A DNA stretch of 64,000 nt, from assembly GCA_028829895.1 (NCBI GenBank), contig CM054184.1, positions 20,997,701-21,061,700 on the forward strand, given 5' to 3'. Source of the DNA: Sinotaia quadrata (lineage: Eukaryota > Mollusca > Gastropoda > Architaenioglossa > Viviparidae). The notes under the pieces were generated by a model that made no database searches, was not told the DNA's origin, and saw only the letters and a program-made list of their open reading frames with translations. Shown here in pieces: positions 50,001 through 61,500 of this stretch. Position 1 is the first letter of the stretch; every line of letters starts with the position of its first letter. A program made the position numbers and the translations under genes.

Positions 50001-53000
50001 ATATTGGCCCAAATCTAATGCAATGTGGTTTTCCTAAAAATGTCCTGAAAACTGTCACATGTGCAGCCTAACACTTTTCACTGAAAAAACTGAACTGATT
50101 CCTACAGAGGTCTATTTTGTAATATGCTAGCATTGTACCGACTGGCACGGATGGAAATCACTATGCTAATATGAACCTTTCAGTGTCACTGAACTGATAA
50201 TTTATTAGGTCAGTGTTAATTGGTGACAGTATCTTTGTGTACTACTGATATTAAAAAATTACCTAAGGGACCCACAAGTGAGTGATCATGTTGAAAGGAA
50301 GGCTTTCTCAACATCTCACACATACAAGAAAGTGAGAAGAGGCTAAGAATTTTATGAATTTTAAATTAAGAGCAATATGCGAGGTGCAACAAACAAATAA
50401 TGTGCAGGCTGCTAAAATGTTTGGTGTTTCTGAGGTTAATATATGACTTTTGCAAAAAAATGAGGAAAAGTTTAGCCTCAGGAAGAATTAGTACTTAATC
50501 CATTGTAAAAGGTTCAAAATGTGCTCTTTCTAATAACATGGATGGAGTGAGGATGACATACTTGGGGAAGACTGCAACTGTAAGTCTAAATCCAGTACCA
50601 CTACTGAAGATGAGCGAGGATAAGAGGAAGAAAATGACCATGATGACTGGAAGTAATAAATAATAATTAGGGTAATTTTATCACCTCACATTTACATAAA
50701 AAGACAACTGTGTCAAATTTGTTAAGTTTTTACCTTGAGCTACCATATATTTGAGATCTTTTGTTTCTCATAGAACACCTTAAGAACTTTAAGGGCAAAA
50801 GGTATAGATGTAGATATATTACATTAGGAGTCATAATTCAGAACCAGTTTTAGTCAAATCAGAATTTAAATTTGTTATATATGTTATGAGTCTTGATTCA
50901 AAATCATTTATATATATTATTGGTTTTGCATATATGTTTTATTCTGTATTCTGTTAATTCACAATCACTTATAAATATGTTTTGGGAGTCATGATTCAAA
51001 AATCTTGTATGTGTTTTATAATGAAGTAACTGAATAACATTAATGGTGTAAGACGTGATCAGTCCATTCTAGTACTTCACTACTATTCCAACATTAATGA
51101 AAATATAATTGTAAATTGTACTATGACAGTTTGTTGCATATACCTTTTAGACACAAATGTATGTGTTTAACATTATACATTTTCTAAATATATTTCTTTC
51201 TCTGCTTTATGATTCTTTTTCATGGCTCACATTATTTATTCACATTTCTCAGGTTTTCTCCAGGTCTGCAAGTCATAACCTATGTTGGAGACAAAGATAC
51301 ACGCAGTGATTTTAGTTTAAAAATTAAAAAATCTAAAAAAGGACTTGCTTATTGTTTTGATGTTCTTCTTACAACATATGAGGTAAACATTTCTGAAAAA
51401 TTTACCACAATTTATTTAATTCTTTCATTGCCATGAATGTAACATTAAAATTAATAATGAGTCGATAAGGAGTCATATTCAATACAACTCTGTGAATCTT
51501 GCCTTGTTGAGTTGTTTCTTTGTTGAGTTGTTTCCCTTATATCTGTATTCCCGTATTTTGAGTGGATTCTTTATTAGAATAAACTTGAAAAATACCTAAG
51601 AATAAAATGTACTGTTTATATAGCAAGACTTTAAATGAGTTATGTATTGTTAAGTAAGTGTACCAGAAACCATTGGTTTATTTACACATATCTTGGGTGT
51701 TTTGAATATTTATCTGTTTTATATTACACTCAACATATCAATATCTTTTCCTCTTATAATCCATCAGAGATTCTATGACAGATTTACAAAGAGTCCATTT
51801 TGTAACTGTTGCAAAACGTTTTTGCAACCCAAAATAATCAGTTAATCAGATTGTTAAACATTCACAAAGCAAATATTAGTACTGACTTTTTGTCACTGAG
51901 AATGTTCTTTGTCACGGTCTAAGTGAGCTCTTTTAACTCAGAGAGCTTGTGATCCATATTTGCTAACTGGATGTGAGAGTTATCTTTGTCATAATCTAAG
52001 TGAACTCTTTTGACTCAGCAAGCTTGTGATCCATGCTGCTAACTGCATGTGAGAGTTGTCTTTGTCACAGTCTAAGTGAACTCTATTGACCCCAAAAGCT
52101 TTTGATCTCAGCTACTATATGGATGTAAAAGAATTGTCTTTCTCTATATATTTTGTCACAGTTAAGCAAACTTTTTTGAACCCACAAAGTTTGTGACACC
52201 TGCTACTAAAAGGATGAGAACTCTTACCTTTTCAGTACCAAAAATATTTGTATGGTTGTCTGGCTTTTTAATTTAACTTCTTAATCATTTTATGTCATGT
52301 GGTTTTTTTGTTTTTTTTTGGTTTTTTTTTTTTAGTTGTGAAGCATTTTGGTTTTCTTTAAGTTGTCTCATTTTTTTAAAATATATCTATGCCTGTATGT
52401 GTGAACATTTAATGATTTAGAACTAATGCTGTATATTAAGTCATTTTATTATTGATATGGAAATTCTCATCTTCATCGCTGATCTCCAAAATTTGCTAGT
52501 TTTGAAATAAAATGCTAAAATTTTGTATCTTGTTTAAATGAGGACAAAATAACTCTCAGGGTCTCACATGAAACATGATTTATACCAATGATAAACATGG
52601 CTGCTTTCTGCCATACACATAGAATACATGTAAGTGTACCAAATGCTGCTAGAAGTTCTCCGAGAGATTGGGATTAAAAAAATAAGCACTGTAGATACAG
52701 TTAATTTTGAGCCTGAGGCCTGAAAATTATTTTAAGGGCTCCTTCAAGGTAAAAGGTTAAGAAAGGCTGACTTAAAATCTGCCATATTCTATTTTAATCT
52801 CCTAACTTGCACAGTTCTTGTCTTTGCATTTGTCTTCATACGACAAACATTGCTAGTGGCCTCTCTTGCATTATTATATATGTGATAAAAAAAAACAATA
52901 ATGGTTAGGTGGTCAAATTTTTAACATTAATTGTAGTATTAACTAATATCTTTTAATGATTTTTAAATTATAAACTTTCTTCATGTTCCATTAATTTATC

Positions 53001-55453
53001 ATAATTGAAGATTCTTAAGGGATTTTTTATTTCAGATGCATGTAATGCTTCAATTTTCAGGAATTTAACTGTCACATTAAGTGAAGATTATCTGTAATTT
53101 TATGTATCAGGTACCAAACCAAAATTTACAGAGCCAGGTGTAATTTCAGTAGAATTCTATAGTTGTAGTAAAAGATAGACATTCAGACAGGCAGTCTGAC
53201 TGACTGGTGGATGGTTGAAAGGAAAGAAGGATGTTCATTATCATCTTTAATTTTTCAATATCATTCCATATGCTTTAAGAATTTATCATTTTAATTTTAT
53301 TTTACATATGCTCATTCTTCTTTATCATGATGAAGAACTTATTTTTTTAATTTATATTTTTTTCTAAGAGGTATCTAAATATTACATCAGCAGTAAACAT
53401 GTTGAAGAGATATGTAAATAAAAACTTACTGAAATTGACAGTTTATTATTTGAAATTGATTGACTTTTTTGTGAAATTTATAATGAAACTACTGTTTTGT
53501 CTACTTGAAATATCTTTTTAGCCATTAAAAAAAAGCATTTTGTAATGTATTCTTTTTGTGATGCTATATGCAGCTGTGTCTCAAGGATTTCCTGTTCCTC
53601 CAATCTGTGTGTTGGCATGTGTTGGTAGTTGATGAAGCTCACCGTCTCAAGAACTGCGAGTCTCTTCTTTATCAGACGCTTGTACAGGTGATAGTTATAT
53701 TCTTTATCATTCATTTGGGGTTTTGTATTAGATGTTCGTAAAGTTATCAGTTTTAGAATACCTTTTTTTTCCCATCCATTGTTTTCTTATTCAAAACACT
53801 TCATTATAAGTTTTTTAAAACATAAATGTTATAAGTTCTTATTTTCTATGTCAGTTATTACTTCTATTTTTAAAACAAACTTTATGATGTGTTTTTTTCT
53901 GTATCAGATGCTCCCCCCATTGAATTATTGAATTTCCTTTTTAAAACAATGCAGCACCAGATTTTCTGTTCTCAAACAATTTTTTATCACAAAATATCAG
54001 GCATATCTTTCTGATTCTGTGGATATTTATTTTATCTAGTTATAATGTCACTGATTGCAATAATTCGTTCTTATTGCATGAATGCTTAAATTATCAGCTA
54101 ACTTTTATCAGACCTAAGATAAATGGGGTTGGGAGTGGAAGTAGATAACAAACAAAAATTGATATTTCTCATGAACATTGCTTTTTGTTTTGTCTTGTCA
54201 TAGTGGGATGTACATTTGTCATGTACCTCTGACAGGAACACCAATACAGAACAAACTTAATGAGCTTTGTGACAAATACCTTTTTGTGTTTTATCTTGTC
54301 ATAGTGGGACATACATTGCCATGTACTTCTGACAGGAACACCAATACAGAACAGTCTTAATGAGCTTTGTGACAAATACCTTTTTGTGTTTTATCTTGTC
54401 ATAGTGGGACATACATTGCCATGTACTTCTGACAGGAACACCAATACAGAACAACCTTAATGAACTGTACTCTTTGCTGGCCTTCATTGACAAGAACAAG
54501 TTTAAACCCTCTCGCATTGATGCCTTTGTGCAAAAATTCACCAATGGCAGCAACAAAGGTACATTGATTTGTTTGATATTAAAATGATAAGCATTGCATA
54601 AATCATTGCAGCAAATTATAATTATAGCTTGTTCATAGAGAATGTTTAATTCACATCACTTAGCGCTTACTTGTATTTATTGTATTTTTATTTTGAATAT
54701 AATCCAGGAGAGTGATTAATCCAGAATAAAAAGTATTTATTTGTTATTTATTATACATATTGTTTATAAGCAGTCATTAACAAAATAATAGAATCTTGAC
54801 AGAAGATAGTGGGATATTGATAATTGAGGAACATGAGATGGGCACCGAAAGTGTTGTATTAAACAGTCTCATGGTTTTAGAGTCCATTGATATGTATTAA
54901 GTTATAAATGCTTATTAATAGTTATAATATTAAAACTATATATACTTACAAAAGTTACATTTGCATGTAACTTTGTATATTGACAAATTGTCTTCTCTTA
55001 ATAAATAATGTCTATTTACAGATTGTCTTCTCCTAATATATAATTTAATATGTAGTCATTTGTAGGTCTACGTATGCAGTTAGACTGCAAGCATGAAAAT
55101 GAATCAAGTTTTAATTAGAAGAAATTTAATTTATATCATTATTAACTTTTACTTAGCACTTGGATGACAGGCTGAAATTGCCTTCTGTTTCATTTAGCAC
55201 AGTGCATAATTATGGTAAAATAGAACTCTGTGTGTGATGGACATTAATTAAGATCATATTTTATTTCTGTCCTGAATAACTTAAATAAAGAATCAAGATT
55301 TTTGTTCTTGATACTTTAAGAATAGTCTCATTGAAATTACTTTATTATTTCACTCAAAACTAATCTAATCATGTCTATGAAATTGGAGTTAAGTATTCCA
55401 GACATTTTATGTCTACCCAAATCTTGTATATGTTCTTCTTAGACAAGCATGCG

Positions 55454-55505
<52 letters not shown>

Positions 55506-58500
55506 CAGTTGTCTGCCCCCACAATTGTAAGCATGTGTTCTCTGACAAACACACATACATATTCATTTGTCTACTCATACCTTTGTGTATATATGTTCCT
55601 CTGACAAACACACACATCTATCATATTTTACATGAGCACATCTGTCTCTAACACATAATGTTCATAATTACTGTAAAAAAAAGTTTATTTAATTATTGTA
55701 TAATTCTCTTATATCTTTGAGTTTAAAACTCTTCAAACACAGACTCTAAAGTCATAACAAAAACATGCAGTGTCTCATACTAACTCTTTTACATTTCTGA
55801 GTTTACAATACAAACTAAAACCATGAAAATTACAATACAAACTAAAACCAGGAAAATCACATGCAATGTCATGACTTAAAACTCTTCAGTTACAGACTAA
55901 ACTCTTACAAATCATGTCAGTGTTTCATACTGACTTAACATCCAGGAAGATTCAGTGACACCAGCAGAGCATTTTGTATCATTAAAGTATGAATGAAAAT
56001 AAAACAAAAGTTTTTAAAGTGCTAATGATATAGAAGCATTTAATACCTGTCACAATGACACTGGGCATACAATTTCCAGGTATGTATTTGTATTAATAGT
56101 TTGTGCGACCACCAATAATATTGTATTAAAAGAGATTCAACTTTTTCAAATGTATGATGTGATTTTCTTTTATCATTCTGCATATTTATTACAAACCATG
56201 ATTGCTAGGGATTATTATTATGCAAAACATGAATATGAATAAATGCTTTGTGTCCAACTTGATCTGACCCCAAAACCCACCTTTGCACAAATTCTAGTCT
56301 CCAGCCTTCTTTGTCCAGCGTAATACCAGATAAACATACTAGAGAAGATTACAAAAATAAGAGATGAGTATTGCCCTCATAAGAAAACTTAGTACAAAAT
56401 TTTTGTGTAAAATGCGTACAAGCAAAAGAATGCTATGGAAAAAGACACCCTACTCTTAAGAGAACAGAAATCTGATCAACTACCATCAATGAATCAGAGG
56501 CTGAAGTAGACACAGTTTGTCAGATTTAGAGAAATGCAAGGTCTTCTGATCTACCTCCAATGTTCCCTCTAAGGTGTGTGGCTGTGAAGCTTATTAGAAA
56601 ATGCTGTGCAGCAGTTTCAGAATTCCACACACAAGTTTTGGTAGCAAGCTCAAACACCGTCATTTCCATGCACACCTGTGCACATAGGAAAAGTATTAGA
56701 GGAAATGCTGCCCACCACTACAACAATTTCATTAAAAGTCACATTCCTGTGAACTTTAGGGTGGTTGAGAAAGTGCTGACTCAGTAGGCTTTGACAGAAT
56801 ATTGGCCTAAGTGCATATGGGTATTAGTACATATTTTCATGTAACCTTAATACATATGGGTATTAGTACATATTTTCATGTAGCCTTAGTGCATATGGGT
56901 ATTAGTACATATTTTCATGTAGCCTTAGTGCATATGGGTATTAATGCAGAGATTGTTTCAGTGCTAATCTAATGATTTGCATCATTTAAAGATAGCAAAA
57001 TCTGACTTATCAGATCTGAAAGTGAGAGAGAGAGAGAGAGAGCACAAAAATCTAGATTTATTCCCTCTACTATGGTTCCTGCAGTAAGTTATCATAGTTT
57101 ATACTTGGCAAAGGGGAGATAATTACTGACTGATCAGGGAATCTGTTCTTTATCAGGAAGAATAGATCCTGTAGTCCTACACTAAGATCACACATATAAA
57201 AGGAGCTTAAAAGAGGACAGAAATTAATAGTTCAGCCTTTTTTCAGGTTGGGAGCTAAATACCAGATGATGTCCTACTAATTTTTATAAGCCAGCATGCC
57301 TGACATCTTTATCTGAAGATATTTTTATATAATACAATTATCTGATTGTGAAACAAGCTTAATTTAATCTTTCACACTAACTTTCACACTCAAACACATC
57401 CTTTGACATACAGAATGATAGTTAAAATGTCTTAGGAATGGCCACAGATTTGTCAAACATAGTCATGACATGAGCAAGGCAGCCTAAGAAAAATAGCAAC
57501 AAATGTGTCAGCTAGCAAGAAATAACAAAAGCTGTAACAAACAAATGTACAACATTTAAAACAGCATCATCAGGTAGAAAACTGATTCCCTTCAGAATGT
57601 CTGCAATTTCAGACAGAGCAACTAAAGGTATCAAGGTAGACTACTCCCATCAAGGTGCATGCTGCCTTTCTGGTAGTATTTTAATCATGTATCCTACCTT
57701 GGGAGCTAACCTAACCCTTTCAACCTTGGCTTGTGTATCTGTGTGAATATGCGATCCTCCTTTAGTATGTATGTTAGGTTATATTGTTGTAAATGTACTT
57801 TTTTAATATATGGATGTTGTATTACAGAAATGGAAGAGCTGCATAGTATTTTGAAACCATACTTGCTGCGACGTACCAAAGCAAATGTATTGCAAGACCT
57901 GCCAGAAAAAACAGATGTCATCATTTATCATGGCCTTAGCTCACTGCAGAAAAAACTGTACAAAGCCATTCTTACCAAAGATTTAGGTATGAAACATGTT
58001 TTCTTCATCAGATGCAAGGTTAATATTTTCACTCAGTTTATTTTTTCCAGTTTATATTTTTAATGTCAGTACTAAAGCAAGCAATTAATTTGATAATTTA
58101 TTGTCATTATTTTTTCGCCAACAGTCTATATTCACAGCTCTGTGTATATTCTCTTGATTGCCTCTATGTACCATGAAAGTTGCTGTGTGCTCATATGATA
58201 ATATACATTTTGTCCATGAATGCATCCTTCTCTATATTCATAGAAAGCACTTTTCTTGCCATGAATGCATGCTGCATGGTAATGGAGAGCATACGTTTTT
58301 GTACCACGAATGCAATCTTTCTTTGCATTCATAGAGAAAATATTTTTCTTGCCATGAAAACATGCTGTGTTCATAAAGTTTATTTTTTTATCATGAAAGC
58401 ATGTTGGTTATTCATAGAGAAAATATTTTCTGGGCTTCTAATGTTGTCAAAAAGATATTCTTATATAACAATAGTATACTTTTTTTTTCCTCTTAATCAT

Positions 58501-61500
58501 AGATTAATCGTTTGAGTATGCTGAGTCATGTTACCAAGTATGTATTTAAAAAGGAAGATATTTGCACAGCTTATATGAAAGAACGCTTCATTGTTTTTCA
58601 GAGGCTTTTGAGAACCCTGATAATCCACACCAAACTCGATTGATGAACATTTTAGTGCAGCTGCGCAAATGTGTCAATCACCCATATCTCTTTGATGGTG
58701 AGTCATAAAATTGTGTCTAGTTATTATTTTTTTTGTTTTATTCTTAACTGTGTGTTATTTTAGATCTAAAGTCATGTGGTGTAATTTGAAAATTGTAAAT
58801 TATTTACATTATTATTTTATATAAAATCTGTTTTACAAGAATGAAACTGTATAAAAACACTGATTAAAGATGTGTGATATTAATTTTTTATTCTTAGTAT
58901 ACTTAAAAATAATGAATTTTAGTGAAATTGTAGAGCAGTTTCCTTCATATCCAAGACCTTTTTCTTAGAGATATATTTTAGTAAATTCATACATGATAAA
59001 CAACTACTCCAAAGTATACTGCCATGAATATTTTTTATTTGTATCTTGACAAAATTAAATAAAATAAAATATTTTAAAGCTGTCATGATCACCTACCATT
59101 CTTGAAATTTAAAGTCACTAGTTTTACTCACAAAAGTTCTTAAAGAAATTGATAATTTCATTAATCTATTGCAAACAGCAAATGTACATAACATATATAT
59201 ATAAGAAAGTATATCTACATCTTATCCTGCATCATACTTGAAAGTCTATAACATGCTATGTACAAAAGTAACTTTATTTTGTTTTCACTTTGTTTCTAAC
59301 ACCATACATTCAAAGTTGATTACTAATTTCCCATTTACTTATATAATTTTTAATATTAAATGGCTTTGAACTTTCTCAGCATGATTTTTAAAATCTTTTC
59401 TTTCAGGTTCTTATGAAATGTATTCTTTTTTTGATTCATTTGTATTATTTTTTTAGTTTCACCTTTTTTTTTAAATAACAAATTCAAACAATTTATCCAG
59501 AAAAGAATTAATGATGGGATTTGTAACTTCTGTTTTCGAGCAAGTTTAAAGCCAGTGCACTTGATTATGATGAAAGAATACAGTATAATACATGACTATT
59601 ACATTCTTTTAGTTAGTGATTGGACAAATGTATAGAGTTGTCTACAGCAAATAATATTTCAGAACTCCTGTGTTAAATTATAATCTGTATCATAAAATGT
59701 AGAGCAGTTAAAAATAATATTTCAGAACTCTTTGTTAAATTATAATCTGTATCATAAAATGTAGAGCAGCTAGAAATAATGTTTTGGAACTCTGTATTAA
59801 AATATAATTTATATTTCATTTGCACAGGAGTGGAGCCAGAGCCCTTTGAAATCGGTGAGCACCTAGTAGAATCCAGTGCCAAACTGGTGCTGATTGACCG
59901 GCTGCTGAAATGGTTGCATTCATTGGGACACAAAGTACTGCTGTTCTCACAGATGACCCACATGCTGGACATTTTGCAGGACTACCTTGGCTATAGAGGT
60001 TTATTGTTTTGTTTAGTTTGCTTCTGAAGGTTTTATATATATCACTCATTCTCTGGGGAAGCGTACAAAAGGATGGGTCCATTTGAAATGTGTTTTCTTC
60101 AAAATAAAGCATTAAAATATCATGTGTTTATATTCTGTATATTCAAAATTGATGTGAGAGATACATAAGATAGTTGCATAAATATGTGTTTATTTATTTT
60201 ATAATTATTTGTAAAACATATGCATTTTGAACTGAGAAATGGCATCTCTTTTTGTTACATGGATACACATAGCCATTTTCTTTCATTTTTATTGTTATAA
60301 ATAATCCAACAAACTTACCTTATCATTTCAAGCCAGGATTTCTTTATTTTCTTTCAGGCTTTAGACTTCTCTCACATCTGTTTGTTGAGGTTTTCTTTTT
60401 TGTTGAGGTTTTCTTCTCTGTTGTCCTGTCATCTGTTGTCTCCAGTATTGTATGTAGGGCATACATTTTCCTTACTCTTCAATTAGCTGACTTATAGGCT
60501 ATTACCCTCCTTTTGGCTGTAGGTGCACTCTCACTAATTAAATTGATTCCAAACTCTTGTGCTTATACTAGTTGCAAGAATGAGAGAATGTGTAGGGGAT
60601 TTTGAGAATGTTGGTAAAATACATGTTGAGGTACAATTATTTTCACATATAACTTGTAACTTGTTTGTTATTTGGCAGTAGACATGGCAAAACATTGACA
60701 CTCAGACATCTGGCAAAATATCTGGCAAAGCATTGACACTCAGACATACTCCATAGCTCAAATGCAGGAGATAGAAACCTTGATGCTATGCACTGAGTTT
60801 TGCTTAAAAGAAATTACTACACTCATCACATTTTCATGATTTCAGGGTCAGGAAAAGATGTTACTCATTTGACTGTTGAGTTTGACATTTTATGCAGTAG
60901 GAGCTATGATCCTGTTCCTGCATAGAATCTCAGGAGGATTTGGGACAAAAGTTTTCAGAGGCTCTTAGCAAATCCCATCATGTATTTGTTCAATGCACAA
61001 CCAAGCATGCAACCTAAGGAATCACATTCTGCATTTGTTGTTGCCTGCTGATGCTTTAGAAGACTAGGGAAATAGGTATGGTTCTCTGCCAACTGGTTTT
61101 CACACAGTGCTTCCTTCTTGTAGGACATTAGATGTTCACACAAGATGAGTCTGCAAGAAAGATTGCCTCTTGCCCACGTAAGTTTAGCATAAAATCTCAG
61201 TCTCACCACTACAAATTATTATCTATAAGGAATATCACATTTAGTGGCCTTTGATGTTGTGAGCCACTATACGAGAATTGACATTCTTTTCCTTGGATAG
61301 GAGTGGGGAACTGATTCTCTCTCACCTGATTGCCAGAATGCGTTTTGTTTGAGGCACATGGCCTGGCACAATTATGGATACCTCAGAGGTGACCACTGCA
61401 TAACCTAATATGGATACCTCAGAGGTGACCACTACATAACCTAATATGGATACCTCAGAGGTGACCACTGCATAACCTAATATGGATACCTCAGAGGTGA

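Larger units (their letters stand above)
54559..57827. other. CHD1L intron 6
   Basis: The longest intron of the gene here (3.27 kb). It contains the CA microsatellite at 55455-55502, ACTAAAACCATGAAAATTAC-type duplications near 55800-55860, a candidate decayed MITE at 56558-56710, a 40-bp array at 56810-56945 and a GA run at 57024-57042. No exon-like sequence was found. Confidence 0.7.

Noticed and set aside
49667..50071. 134-codon plus frame over CHD1L exon 3
   Set aside because: It overlaps the real exon in another frame; the true frame gives [10 protein letters not shown] and CPRSVLENW.
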